A program made the translations under genes and the position numbers. A DNA stretch of 64,000 nucleotides, from IMG/VR virus record IMGVR_UViG_3300042569_002050, positions 1 through 64,000 of that record; one strand, 5' to 3'. Below are positions 55,209-63,386 of this stretch, one piece after another. Numbering within the stretch: the first letter of the stretch is position 1; the number at the start of each line of letters is the position of its first letter. The notes beneath the pieces were generated by a model. It saw nothing but the letters and a program-made list of their open reading frames with translations. It made no database searches and had not been told where the DNA came from. The DNA comes from a virus.

Positions 55209-56155
55209 TAACTGAACCACGTATTTTCTACAAACCATTTGAATACCAAGAAGCATTCAACTTTTATAAAGACCAACATAGAGTACACTGGTTGGCTGAT
55301 GAAGTACCTTTGGCTTCTGATCTAAATGATTGGAAATTAAAATTAACCGATTCAGAAAAGAATTTGATAGGAAATATTCTAAAATCATTCGCTCAAACAG
55401 AAGTACACGTTAATGATTATTGGTCTACTAAAGTATCATTATGGTTCCCAAAACCAGAGATTCAAGCTATGGCTCGTGTGTTTGCTGATTTTGAAAGTAT
55501 TCATGCTGAAGCCTATGCTCGATTAAATGAAGAATTAGGACTAGATGATTTCCAAGCATTTATGGAAGACGAAGCATCAAAAGCAAAAATTGATCGCTTA
55601 ATTGAAGTACCTGGTGATAATATTGAAGAAAAAGCATTATCATTAGCTATATTCTCAGCATTCACTGAAGGTGTTAATTTATTCTCTTCATTTGCTATAT
55701 TGATGTCTTTTCAATTAAGAAATTTAATGAAAGGAACTGGTCAGATTGTAGAATGGAGTGTTAGAGATGAGTCATTACACTCAAAAGCAGGATGTTGGTT
55801 ATTTAAAAAATTATTAGAAGAACAACCTGAATTAAATACAGCAGAAATGAGATCAGGTGTAGCAGAAGCTTGTCGATTATCAGTTCAGTTAGAATTTGAT
55901 TTTATTGATAAAGCATTTGAAATGGGAGATATTGAAGGTTTAAACATCCCTCAACTAAAAACATTTATCAAAGCAAGAGCAAATGAAAAAATGGTTGAAT
56001 TAGGTTATAATGGTATTTTCAATGATATTGATCCTAACTTACTAAAACAAATGGAATGGTTTGGACATTTAACAAGTGGAAAAACACACCAAGATTTCTT
56101 CGCAGGACGCGTGACTAGTTATTCAAAGTCAAACGCAGATTGGTCAGACCTTTAA
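55205..56155 (+). CDS. nrdB: Class I ribonucleotide reductase, small subunit (NrdB)
   Basis: A 316-residue R2-type subunit that generates the radical for deoxyribonucleotide synthesis. Metal and radical residues are conserved: FAQTE (first carboxylate), ESIHAEAY with Glu97, His100 and the radical-position Tyr104 (same spacing as E. coli Glu115/His118/Tyr122), FTEGVNLF, and RDESLH for the second Glu/His pair. The retained Tyr argues for a tyrosyl-radical enzyme. It is flanked by thioredoxin and NrdA. Confidence 0.95.
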   Translation: MITEPRIFYKPFEYQEAFNFYKDQHRVHWLADEVPLASDLNDWKLKLTDSEKNLIGNILKSFAQTEVHVNDYWSTKVSLWFPKPEIQAMARVFADFESIHAEAYARLNEELGLDDFQAFMEDEASKAKIDRLIEVPGDNIEEKALSLAIFSAFTEGVNLFSSFAILMSFQLRNLMKGTGQIVEWSVRDESLHSKAGCWLFKKLLEEQPELNTAEMRSGVAEACRLSVQLEFDFIDKAFEMGDIEGLNIPQLKTFIKARANEKMVELGYNGIFNDIDPNLLKQMEWFGHLTSGKTHQDFFAGRVTSYSKSNADWSDL

Positions 56156-56169
56156 AATTAAATTATAAG

Positions 56170-57894
56170 ATGAGTATACAAGTAGACACCAGTACCTGGG
56201 TTAAAGGTAAAGATTTTCCTTCTTGGATGGATGAAATAGCATTAAGTATGATTTCTAAAGGGTATTTAATGCCTGATGAAGATGTATTTGGTGCGTTTAA
56301 AAGAGTAAGTAAAGCTTCTTCACGTAGATTAAGACGTAAAGACTTACAACCAATATTCTATGAAGCGATAGTAAAAAACTGGCTATGTTTAGCATCCCCA
56401 GTATTATCAAATTTAGGTACTGAGCGTGGAATGCCTATTTCATGTTTTGGTATTGATGTTGGTGATTCTATTGAAGGTATTGCTGATGCAAACTCTGAAT
56501 TAATGAGATTATCATCTCAAGGTGGTGGAGTTGGTATTGGAGTATCTCGTATTAGAGGTAGAGGTAAAGCCATTAGAGATAATGGTGTGTCTGAAGGTGT
56601 AGTGCCTTGGTGTAAAATTTATGACTCAACTATTCTTGCTACAAACCAAGGATCAGTTAGAAGAGGTGCAGCATCTGTTAACCTAAGTATCAACCACCCA
56701 GATATTGAAGAATTTTTACAAATCCGTAGACCAAAAGGTGATGTTAATCGTCAATGTTTGAACTTACACCAATGTGTTGTTATTGATGATACATTTATGG
56801 ATAAGTTAGAAAATAAGGATGAACGTTCTATGCGTTTGTGGGGTGATATATTAAAAACACGTCTTGAAACTGGTGAACCTTATATCATGTTTGAAGATAA
56901 TGTTAACAATGCAAATCCTGAAGGATATAAGAAGTTAAATCTTCATGTATCAATGACAAACATTTGTAGTGAGATTTCATTATACACAGACGAATTACAT
57001 TCATTTATTTGTTGTTTATCATCATTAAATTTAGCACGTTGGGATGAATGGAAAGACTATAAATTCGAAAATGGTATGACATTACCAGAAGTAGCATGTT
57101 GGTTCTTAGAAGGTGTATTACAAGAATTTATTGATAGAGCTAAGAATATCAAATTTATGGAAAATACAGTTCGTTCTGCTACTAAAGGTAGAGCAATTGG
57201 AATTGGTGTTTTAGGATGGCATACATTACTACAATCAAAAGGAATACCATTTGCTAGTATTCAATCATCAGCATTGACTAGAGTTATATCTGAATTTATC
57301 CAGACAGAAACTTTAAAAGCATCACGTGACCAAGCAGAACTATACGGTGAGCCAGAATGGTGTAAAGGTACTGGATTAAGACATTCCCACCATTTAGCAA
57401 TTGCACCAACGGTATCAAATGCTCATATCTCGGGAGGTGTGTCACCATCGATTGAACCAATTCCAGCGAATGTATATAACCTTAAAACAGCAAAAGGCGT
57501 ATTCATTAAACGAAATAAAATTCTAGAAGAATTACTAGATAAAAAAGGATATAATATTGATAGTGTTTGGGATCAAATCCTAAAAGATCAAGGATCAGTA
57601 ATTAATGTTCCTAGTTATATTTTAACTGATGAAGAAAAATCAGTGTTCTTAACATTTAAAGAAATTAATCAATTAGAAATAGTAAAACAAAACGCTATTA
57701 GACAACAATATATTGATCAAGCAATTTCATTAAATTTATGTTTTGATCCAAATGACACTCCAAAATGGATATCTCAAGTACATAAAGAAGCACATAAAGC
57801 TGGTATTAAAACATTATACTACTTACGTACCGAATCAGTATTGAGAGGAGACAATTTACAACGTTTATCTGAATGTGTATCTTGTGAAGGATAA
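56170..57894 (+). CDS. nrdA: Class I ribonucleotide reductase, large subunit (NrdA)
   Basis: A 574-residue R1-type subunit. I take the ATG at 56170, 14 bases after nrdB; the frame is open to 56140 but that would overlap nrdB. Active-site elements: SCFGIDVGDSIEGI, LSSQGGGVGIGVSRIRG, MTNICSEI (Asn/Cys/Glu with the thiyl Cys), FICCLSSLNL (redox Cys), TVSNAHISGGVSPSIEP, and LYYLRTESV (tyrosine pair for radical transfer), ending CVSCEG. There is no N-terminal ATP cone, so it probably lacks dATP activity inhibition, as is common in phages. The end overlaps the next gene. Confidence 0.95.
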   Translation: MSIQVDTSTWVKGKDFPSWMDEIALSMISKGYLMPDEDVFGAFKRVSKASSRRLRRKDLQPIFYEAIVKNWLCLASPVLSNLGTERGMPISCFGIDVGDSIEGIADANSELMRLSSQGGGVGIGVSRIRGRGKAIRDNGVSEGVVPWCKIYDSTILATNQGSVRRGAASVNLSINHPDIEEFLQIRRPKGDVNRQCLNLHQCVVIDDTFMDKLENKDERSMRLWGDILKTRLETGEPYIMFEDNVNNANPEGYKKLNLHVSMTNICSEISLYTDELHSFICCLSSLNLARWDEWKDYKFENGMTLPEVACWFLEGVLQEFIDRAKNIKFMENTVRSATKGRAIGIGVLGWHTLLQSKGIPFASIQSSALTRVISEFIQTETLKASRDQAELYGEPEWCKGTGLRHSHHLAIAPTVSNAHISGGVSPSIEPIPANVYNLKTAKGVFIKRNKILEELLDKKGYNIDSVWDQILKDQGSVINVPSYILTDEEKSVFLTFKEINQLEIVKQNAIRQQYIDQAISLNLCFDPNDTPKWISQVHKEAHKAGIKTLYYLRTESVLRGDNLQRLSECVSCEG

Positions 57895-58084
57895 GCAATT
57901 AAGAAACGGAGTTGATTACTATATAGAGGGTGAGCGCGTGATTTTCACTGCGCTTACTCATATTAATAGAGGCAGTTGCTGTGGTGATCATTGCAGACAT
58001 TGCCCTTATGAACCAAGAGATACTAAAGGAAGGGTGGTATTGTCAGAGGAAATACTTAAATTCACTCCAAATAAGAAAAAATGA
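57875..58084 (+). CDS. Small Cys-rich DUF5522-like protein
   Basis: A 69-residue protein in which NGVDYYIEGERVIFTALTHINRGSCCGDHCRHCPYEP matches the DUF5522 pattern (CCGxxCRHCPY), a tiny family frequent in Bacteroidota genomes; metal or Fe-S binding is likely, function unknown. It starts with GTG at 57875 (or GTG at 57884) inside the nrdA 3' end and overlaps the next ATG by four bases. Its presence supports a Bacteroidota host. Confidence 0.75.
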   Translation: MYLVKDKQLRNGVDYYIEGERVIFTALTHINRGSCCGDHCRHCPYEPRDTKGRVVLSEEILKFTPNKKK

Positions 58085-58284
58085 ACTTAATAGAATTACT
58101 AAATAAAGCAGAACAAATCCAAACCAAATTAACAGAAGACGATGTTGACATTACTTCATTAACTAAAGAGTTGGAAGAAATTATGGATCAAGTTTACAGT
58201 ATTATTGATGATGATAAAAACTGGAAAATAGTAAATCAAACAGAGTTAGACGAATTAAATAACGACGAAATAGAAAATGAATAA
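58081..58284 (+). CDS. Small acidic hypothetical protein
   Basis: A 67-residue acidic helical protein (MNLIELLNKAEQIQTKLTEDDVDITSLTKELEEIMDQV...). No family is recognised. It is linked by an ATGA overlap upstream and overlaps the downstream membrane-protein start by eight bases, so it is part of a compact operon. Confidence 0.6.
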   Translation: MNLIELLNKAEQIQTKLTEDDVDITSLTKELEEIMDQVYSIIDDDKNWKIVNQTELDELNNDEIENE

Positions 58285-58495
58285 CAACATGAAACCAATT
58301 GAACAAGCCTTGTACCTTGTAGGATTATTAGCCTTAGCTGCTTTGCTATTTGGTCTACCTCTACAATTTTTATGGAACCAACTAATGCCAAATATTTTTG
58401 GGTTAAGATATATTAATTTTTGGGAAGCATGTGGATTAAATCTAATGGCAGGAATCTTATTCAGATCAAATATTACAATAAAAAAAGATAAATAA
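58277..58495 (+). CDS. Small membrane protein
   Basis: A 72-residue protein with two hydrophobic segments: residues ~10-31 (ALYLVGLLALAALLFGLPLQFLW) and ~43-63 (INFWEACGLNLMAGILF), and a basic C-terminus. The motif FGLPLQFLWNQLMPNIFGL is one I associate with small membrane proteins of phages from this group. The function is unknown. Confidence 0.65.
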   Translation: MNNNMKPIEQALYLVGLLALAALLFGLPLQFLWNQLMPNIFGLRYINFWEACGLNLMAGILFRSNITIKKDK

Positions 58496-58496
58496 A

Positions 58497-58958
58497 ATGG
58501 CAAAGTTTCAATCAACAAAGTTGTTTGACGGTTTCAGTACAGTATTTCGTCAATGGAAAGCAGAAGGTACTCACTGCAGATTCCTCCATGGATATGGAGT
58601 ATCATTTAGAGTATGGTTTGAAGGTGAATTAGATGAACGTAATTGGGTTTGGGATTTTGGTGGTATGAAACGTGCTAAAGGAAACATTGATGGTAAAAAC
58701 CCTAAAGAATGGATGGACTATATGTTTGACCATACTACAATTATAACTGAAGATGATCCAGCATTGGGTGGGTTTAAAACAATGGGTGAACTTGGTATTA
58801 TTCAACTTAGAATATTACCAGCTGTTGGCGCAGAACAGTTCGCAAAATATGTTTTTGAAAAATTAAATACATTTGTTCAAGAAGAAACTAATGGTAGGGT
58901 TAGTGTTGTAAGAGTAGAATTCATGGAAAACAACAAAAATACCGCCATATATGAATAA
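58497..58958 (+). CDS. queD: 6-carboxy-tetrahydropterin synthase-like (QueD)
   Basis: A 153-residue T-fold enzyme for the second step of 7-deazaguanine synthesis (dihydroneopterin triphosphate to carboxy-tetrahydropterin). THCRFLHGYGVSFRVWFEGELDERNWVWDFGGMK and YMFDHTTI follow the QueD pattern: catalytic Cys27 and the later Asp-His pair are kept. Of the usual three zinc histidines, only the first of the HGH pair (His31) is clear; the second is Tyr33, and the upstream His is not evident. The assignment is strengthened by queC, queE, folE and the dpdA-like gene nearby. Its start is one base after the upstream stop. Confidence 0.85.
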   Translation: MAKFQSTKLFDGFSTVFRQWKAEGTHCRFLHGYGVSFRVWFEGELDERNWVWDFGGMKRAKGNIDGKNPKEWMDYMFDHTTIITEDDPALGGFKTMGELGIIQLRILPAVGAEQFAKYVFEKLNTFVQEETNGRVSVVRVEFMENNKNTAIYE

Positions 58959-59238
58959 GAAACTAGGTAAAAATCTAGAAAAAGCACGACGCAAAGCTCT
59001 TCGCGAAGAGTATGAACAACAAGCTCCCCATTATACTGAAGGATATTGGGAAGAAGCTATGTTGGAAAATAACAGTTATTGGGACATTGATTATCTTGAA
59101 AAAGCAAATGCTAAAACTAACAAAGGTATTAAGTATTGGGAAGAAAGATATAAAAATGCATCTGGTAATATGGGTAAATGGTATTGTCAAATTAGAATTA
59201 ATAGATTAAAGAAAAAATTAAAACACTATGAAGATTAG
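58951..59238 (+). CDS. Small hypothetical protein between queD and dpdA-like gene
   Basis: A 95-residue strongly charged helical protein (basic N-terminus KKLGKNLEKARRKALREEY, and a Lys-rich C-terminus). No family is recognised. It overlaps queD by eight bases and the dpdA-like gene by eleven, so it is co-translated with the DNA-modification genes; a partner role is possible but unsupported. Confidence 0.6.
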   Translation: MNKKLGKNLEKARRKALREEYEQQAPHYTEGYWEEAMLENNSYWDIDYLEKANAKTNKGIKYWEERYKNASGNMGKWYCQIRINRLKKKLKHYED

Positions 59239-60013
59239 TCATGAATTACCTTTAGCATTAATGCACCATGCATATAAATGGAATGATTATGATTATTGTT
59301 TACCTCACTTAATTGATCAGTACGATCAATATAGAATATTCTTTCAAAAATCACGTTTAGATAAACGTTTCATTATCATGGATAATGGTTTATTTGAAGG
59401 TGTATTGCATACAACAGAAGATTTATTAGAAAAGATTAATTTAGTTCGTCCTGATATATTCATTGTACCTGATGCCTGGAACGATTCAACAACAACATTA
59501 GTTAATGCTAAAAGTTGGATGATTAATCATAAACCAAATCTACCTGAAGGAGTTAATTTAATGGCTGTATGTCAAGGTAAAGACATGGGTGAATTAATTA
59601 CAACATATCAAACATTAGTTGATTTAGGTTATACTCATATTGCATTTAATCATTCAAGCATTGCATACCAATATGAATATGAAGGAATGGATCATTTAAA
59701 AGCAGCAATGTATGGTAGAATGGAGTTTATTAGACGTTTAGTTGCATCTAATACTATCAGAAAGTCACATTACCACCATTTGTTAGGATGTTCATTACCA
59801 CAAGAGTTTATGTCATATAAAGATTGGACATTTGTTAAATCAGTAGATACGTCTAATCCTATTTTAGTTGGTGCTGAAGGACAAAGATACACTGATAGTG
59901 GTTTAACATGGAAACCAAAGGAAAAATTAGAGCATTACTTTGAGAAAGACTTGAGTGGGCAGGTAGAAGATATTACATTCAACGTACAACAATTCAGAAA
60001 ATTTATAAAATAA
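59228..60013 (+). CDS. dpdA: DpdA-like 7-deazaguanine DNA transglycosylase
   Basis: A 261-residue TIM-barrel protein of the tRNA-guanine transglycosylase superfamily, in the phage DpdA-like branch that exchanges guanine in DNA for a 7-deazaguanine. Matching motifs are FIIMDNGLFEG (~48-58), IFIVPDAWND (~77-84, the TGT PDxxxD site), GVNLMAVCQGKD (~108-118) and HHLLGCSLPQEF (~188-199). The zinc CxCxxC of tRNA enzymes is absent, as in phage DpdAs. It lies among queD, queC, queE and folE, which supports the assignment more than sequence alone. Confidence 0.8.
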   Translation: MKISHELPLALMHHAYKWNDYDYCLPHLIDQYDQYRIFFQKSRLDKRFIIMDNGLFEGVLHTTEDLLEKINLVRPDIFIVPDAWNDSTTTLVNAKSWMINHKPNLPEGVNLMAVCQGKDMGELITTYQTLVDLGYTHIAFNHSSIAYQYEYEGMDHLKAAMYGRMEFIRRLVASNTIRKSHYHHLLGCSLPQEFMSYKDWTFVKSVDTSNPILVGAEGQRYTDSGLTWKPKEKLEHYFEKDLSGQVEDITFNVQQFRKFIK

Positions 60014-60020
60014 AAAAGTT

Positions 60021-60233
60021 ATGATAACAATGATTTCACTTTATGATTATTTAGGCAAACCAGCAGGTTCTGCTTTGGGCAAACAAGTACATGACTTCTC
60101 TAAGATTGTAAACGCGAGACGTGGTACTAAGATTGTTGCTCATTCTCCATTTAAGAATGGCATTATTATTACCTATGAAAAACCGTTTTTAGATCAGTTT
60201 TTCAAGATTAAAGCATTATTCAACAACGCTTAA
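60021..60233 (+). CDS. Small hypothetical protein
   Basis: A 70-residue basic protein (MISLYDYLGKPAGSALGKQVHDFSKIVNARRG..., ending ITYEKPFLDQFFKIKALF). Similar tiny proteins occur in related phages; the function is unknown. It sits between the dpdA-like gene and queC and is followed by a hairpin. Confidence 0.6.
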   Translation: MITMISLYDYLGKPAGSALGKQVHDFSKIVNARRGTKIVAHSPFKNGIIITYEKPFLDQFFKIKALFNNA

Positions 60234-60248
60234 ACGGGAGTAAGCGTT
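60225..60248 (+). terminator. Possible weak terminator or mRNA hairpin
   Basis: Perfect 8-bp stem AACGCTTA/TAAGCGTT with an 8-base loop, overlapping the stop of the small gene; followed only by TAATAAATAAATA, not a T-tract, so termination is uncertain. Confidence 0.4.
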
Positions 60249-60285
60249 TAATAAATAAATACGATCCCAAATAAATTCATTTAGA

Positions 60286-61173
60286 ATGAAAAAAGCAGTT
60301 TTATCATTATCAGGTGGTATGGACAGTAGTTCATTATTGTTACACCTATTAGCTAGCGGCTATGAAGTAACAGCATTAGGTTTTGATTATGGTCAAAAAC
60401 ACAAAGTAGAATTAGAGCGTGCTACATCATTAGTAGAGTACATTAACTCTAATCCATTAAGAGTATTCCATCATGATCGTGCTCCAAACGGGTTTGAAGA
60501 ATTCTACCCAACAGTAAACTTTCAAATTATTAAATTAGATGGTTTATCACAATTATTAAACTCAGCTTTAGTAACTGGTGGTTCCGATGTACCAGAAGGA
60601 CATTATGAGCAGGACAACATGAAAGAAACAGTTGTACCTAATCGTAATAAAATATTTGCTTCATTGATTCAAGCTGTAGCATTATCAGTTGCAACTAAAA
60701 ATATTGGTGATGATTGTGCTATAGGAGATTCAGTAGCAATCGCAATGGGGATTCATGCTGGTGATCATGCAATTTATCCTGATTGTAGACAAGAGTTCCG
60801 CGATGTTGATTTTGAAGCGTTTAAAATTGGTAACTGGGATTCTGAATTAGTATACCATTATACTCCATATCTTGAGTTAAATAAATTTGACATTTTAGAG
60901 GATGGGCAAAGATCTTGTGGTATCTTGAATCTCGATTTTGATGAAGTGTATAGACGTACTAATACATCTTATAAACCAATTTACTACTGTCAAGGAGATG
61001 AATATGGTGAATGGTATTCTGATTATAAATCAGCAGCATCAGTAGAGCGTATTGAAGCATTCATTAGATTAGGACGTCCTGATCCTGTAGCATATGCTGA
61101 CGAAACAGGTCCTGTAACATGGGAAGTAGCTAAGGCTCATGTAGAAAAAGTATTAGCTGAACACAATTCGTAA
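60286..61173 (+). CDS. queC: 7-cyano-7-deazaguanine synthase-like (QueC)
   Basis: A 295-residue PP-loop ATPase (SGGMDSSS, Ser9-Ser16) that converts carboxy-deazaguanine to preQ0. Supporting segments are GFDYGQKHKVELERA, VPNRNKIFASLIQAVALSVA, and IGDSVAIAMGIHAGDHAIYPDCRQEF, typical of QueC. It is longer than the usual ~230 residues. The C-terminal zinc site, normally a Cys plus CGxCxxC, is degenerate: only one Cys (YYCQGDEYG) remains and the triplet is replaced by DYKSAASVERIEAF. It may be metal-free or have changed specificity. It probably feeds the dpdA-like enzyme. Confidence 0.88.
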   Translation: MKKAVLSLSGGMDSSSLLLHLLASGYEVTALGFDYGQKHKVELERATSLVEYINSNPLRVFHHDRAPNGFEEFYPTVNFQIIKLDGLSQLLNSALVTGGSDVPEGHYEQDNMKETVVPNRNKIFASLIQAVALSVATKNIGDDCAIGDSVAIAMGIHAGDHAIYPDCRQEFRDVDFEAFKIGNWDSELVYHYTPYLELNKFDILEDGQRSCGILNLDFDEVYRRTNTSYKPIYYCQGDEYGEWYSDYKSAASVERIEAFIRLGRPDPVAYADETGPVTWEVAKAHVEKVLAEHNS

Positions 61174-61193
61174 ACAATAAATCAAATATAGTT

Positions 61194-61430
61194 ATGAGTT
61201 ATCAAACTAAAGTACGTGCGAACTACTTAAACCGCACAGCAAAATTGTCATTCTTCACTCACCGTCAACGTATTGGTGATTTGACAAGATTATCTGAAGA
61301 AACAGGTTATTCTGTTAGTCATTTATCTAACATTACAGCCTTTAGACGTAGAGTAAATGATCCAATTGCAAACGCAATGTATAATTTAACTCGTCGTCGT
61401 GTTAAAAACACAGAATTAGCAACTGCTTAA
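61194..61430 (+). CDS. Small basic helix-turn-helix-like protein
   Basis: A 78-residue basic protein. LTRLSEETGYSVSHLSNITAFRRRVNDPIANAMYNLTRRR (~29-68) resembles a compact Cro/XRE-type helix-turn-helix, with the recognition helix around YSVSHLSNI. A small DNA-binding regulator is likely; its targets are unknown. It is followed by a strong terminator. Confidence 0.6.
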   Translation: MSYQTKVRANYLNRTAKLSFFTHRQRIGDLTRLSEETGYSVSHLSNITAFRRRVNDPIANAMYNLTRRRVKNTELATA

Positions 61431-61441
61431 TTCAACCACCC

Positions 61442-61480
61442 AACATCTCCCTCGTCTATGGATGGGGGAGATGTTTTTTA
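61442..61480 (+). terminator. Rho-independent terminator
   Basis: Perfect 10-bp stem AACATCTCCC/GGGAGATGTT (61442-61451 with 61466-61475), 14-base loop, followed by TTTTATTTT. It overlaps a possible ATG at 61458, arguing for the later start of the next gene. Confidence 0.85.
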
Positions 61481-61490
61481 TTTTAAAACT

Positions 61491-62336
61491 ATGAAAATAT
61501 TAGTAACTGGAGGAGCAGGATTTATTGGTTCAAATCTTATAGCAAGATTGCTTAAAGAAGGACACACAGTAGTATCTTTAGATAACTATGATAGCGGCTC
61601 AAAAGAGAACGAAATTGATGGTTGTAGTTACCATTCAGGTGATATTGAACAAATATCATTAATGGATAAAGATTTTAAAATAATCTACCATTTAGCAGCA
61701 CTTAGTAGAATACAACCCTCATTTGAGAATCCATCAGAAACTTTTAGAGTAAATACAATGGGCACTCAGGCTGTTTGTGATTTTGCAAAACAGATAGGTG
61801 CTAAATTAATATATGCTGGTTCATCTTCTCGATGGCACAACCCACATAGATCCCCATATGCATGTTACAAATACATCGGAGAAGAAATTTGTAAAATGTA
61901 TAAAGAGGTTTATGAATTAAATGTTGAAATAGTTAGATTTTATAACGTTTATGGTCCTAAAGAAATTACTGAAGGAGATTGGGCAGCAGTTATAGGTAGA
62001 TGGAGAGGACAGATTAAAAAAAACCATCCAATTACAATTGTTGGTGATGGTAAACAGAAAAGAGATTTTACTCATGTAGATGATATAGTAGAAGGTCTTT
62101 ATAAAATAGGTTTAACATACCATAAACAAAATGATGCTTGGGAATTAGGAACAGGTAAAAACTATTCTATAAACGAAGTAGCAGATATGTTTATTAAAAG
62201 ATTTAACTGTGTAAAAGTATACATGTCAGATCAAAAAGGAAACTACAGAGAAACTTTACGTGAAAACGATTCCGCATTAGAAAAACTAGTATGGGAACCA
62301 AAAGATAGATTACAAGAATATATAAATTCACTTTAA
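61491..62336 (+). CDS. NAD-dependent nucleotide-sugar epimerase/dehydratase (SDR)
   Basis: A 281-residue extended short-chain dehydrogenase. The start MKILVTGGAGFIGSNL is the Rossmann NAD-binding motif, so I start at 61491 rather than the in-frame ATG at 61458 inside the terminator. YHLAALSRIQPSFENP, YAGSSSRWHNPHRSPYACYK (Tyr-x3-Lys catalytic pair), VEIVRFYNVYGP and DFTHVDDIVEG are the standard UDP-sugar 4-epimerase-type landmarks. The exact sugar is unknown. It could supply a donor for the glycosyltransferase at 26464, or alter host surface sugars. Confidence 0.88.
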   Translation: MKILVTGGAGFIGSNLIARLLKEGHTVVSLDNYDSGSKENEIDGCSYHSGDIEQISLMDKDFKIIYHLAALSRIQPSFENPSETFRVNTMGTQAVCDFAKQIGAKLIYAGSSSRWHNPHRSPYACYKYIGEEICKMYKEVYELNVEIVRFYNVYGPKEITEGDWAAVIGRWRGQIKKNHPITIVGDGKQKRDFTHVDDIVEGLYKIGLTYHKQNDAWELGTGKNYSINEVADMFIKRFNCVKVYMSDQKGNYRETLRENDSALEKLVWEPKDRLQEYINSL

Positions 62337-62338
62337 AC

Positions 62339-62461
62339 ATGCATGAAATAATCCACGTATTAGGGTTTTGCGGAGATAAACATCCAAGCATTATGTTCAT
62401 TATTTTGGAATGGCATAATTTTAGTCCTATATTCAATTATATAAAAACAATATTTAAATGA
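62339..62461 (+). CDS. Tiny hypothetical protein (40 residues)
   Basis: A short frame starting ATG at 62339 and ending TGA overlapping the queE ATG (ATGA). It encodes MHEIIHVLGFCGDKHPSI at the start, a His/Cys-containing segment, then a hydrophobic stretch. The coupling overlap and lack of an alternative use of the 120-base gap support it. The function is unknown. Confidence 0.5.
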   Translation: MHEIIHVLGFCGDKHPSIMFIILEWHNFSPIFNYIKTIFK

Positions 62462-63288
62462 GCAAAATTGATCCAAATAAACTACTAATCAGTAGTGATT
62501 TTTACAGTGTGCAGGGTGAAGGTATTTCATCTGGTGTCCCTTCGTACTTCGTACGTTTTGGTGTTTGTAATCTTACCTGTGGTATGAGTAGAATGTTTAC
62601 CAACAAGTTAATGAAAGAACAAACATTAGAAGATGGAGAAATATTCGTTGGTGACCTTCATGCTGAAGGTAAAGCAACTTGGACTTGTGATTCTACAAGC
62701 CAGTGGTTGTGGAGAGGTGAAGATAAAGATTTCCAATATCTAATCGATCGATGGAAAGAACAGGACATTTATGATGATATCAAAGATGGTAACATTCATA
62801 TTATTTGGACTGGAGGTGAACCTACAATTAAAGGACATCAAGAAGCCATTTGTAATTTTCTATATTACTGGTATAAATTAGATACTTCAGTTACTCCATA
62901 TAGTGAGATTGAAACAAATGGTACAATCTATATTGGAGACGAATTATTCAATCAACTAGACCAAATTAACTGTTCTCCTAAGCTAGCCAATTCAGGTATG
63001 ACTGAAAAGCAACGTATTGTTCCTGCTGCTATTGAGCGTATTATGGAACATAAGAACTATCAATTTAAGTTCGTTATCAGCACAGAAGAAGATGTACAAG
63101 AATTATTCCGTGACTTTGTAGTACCATTTAATATTCCACTTAAAAACGTTGTTTGTATGCCTGGTTTAGACGATGCTGCTGAATTTGAAGAACGTACTCA
63201 ATTCTGTCTTGAAATGGCTAAAAAATATCGTTTCCGTGGTTTAACAAGATTGCATATTGCTGCTTGGAATAAAACACTAAATGTATAA
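62458..63288 (+). CDS. queE: 7-carboxy-7-deazaguanine synthase-like radical SAM enzyme (QueE)
   Basis: A 276-residue radical SAM enzyme for the third 7-deazaguanine step. YSVQGEGISSGVPSYFVRFGVCNLTCG is the QueE start; the cluster cysteines are Cys37 and Cys41, with the third, in WTCDS, at Cys77 after a ~35-residue insertion rather than the usual short spacing. IIWTGGEPT and SEIETNGT follow as SAM-binding strands, then CSPKLANSGM. The same loop arrangement is known to me from phage QueE proteins. It is part of the split queD/queC/queE/folE set. Confidence 0.9.
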   Translation: MSKIDPNKLLISSDFYSVQGEGISSGVPSYFVRFGVCNLTCGMSRMFTNKLMKEQTLEDGEIFVGDLHAEGKATWTCDSTSQWLWRGEDKDFQYLIDRWKEQDIYDDIKDGNIHIIWTGGEPTIKGHQEAICNFLYYWYKLDTSVTPYSEIETNGTIYIGDELFNQLDQINCSPKLANSGMTEKQRIVPAAIERIMEHKNYQFKFVISTEEDVQELFRDFVVPFNIPLKNVVCMPGLDDAAEFEERTQFCLEMAKKYRFRGLTRLHIAAWNKTLNV

Positions 63289-63289
63289 T

Positions 63290-63385
63290 ATGGAAGAGTT
63301 AATTATCTGGGGTTATGTTGTTATAGCTATACTATCAGCATTTGGTGCTGTAAATATGATTAGACAAATTAATAAACTAAAATAA
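63290..63385 (+). CDS. Tiny single-span membrane protein (31 residues)
   Basis: ATG at 63290 to TAA at 63385: MEELIIWGYVVIAILSAFG then a short basic tail (RQINKLK). One predicted membrane helix. It fills the gap between queE and the next gene with 1-base spacing on each side, which supports it being real; function unknown. Confidence 0.5.
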   Translation: MEELIIWGYVVIAILSAFGAVNMIRQINKLK

Positions 63386-63386
63386 T

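Noticed and set aside
61458-61490. Upstream ATG for the epimerase
   Set aside because: It lies within the loop and stem of a strong terminator and would add residues before the canonical Rossmann start MKILVTGGAGFIG.
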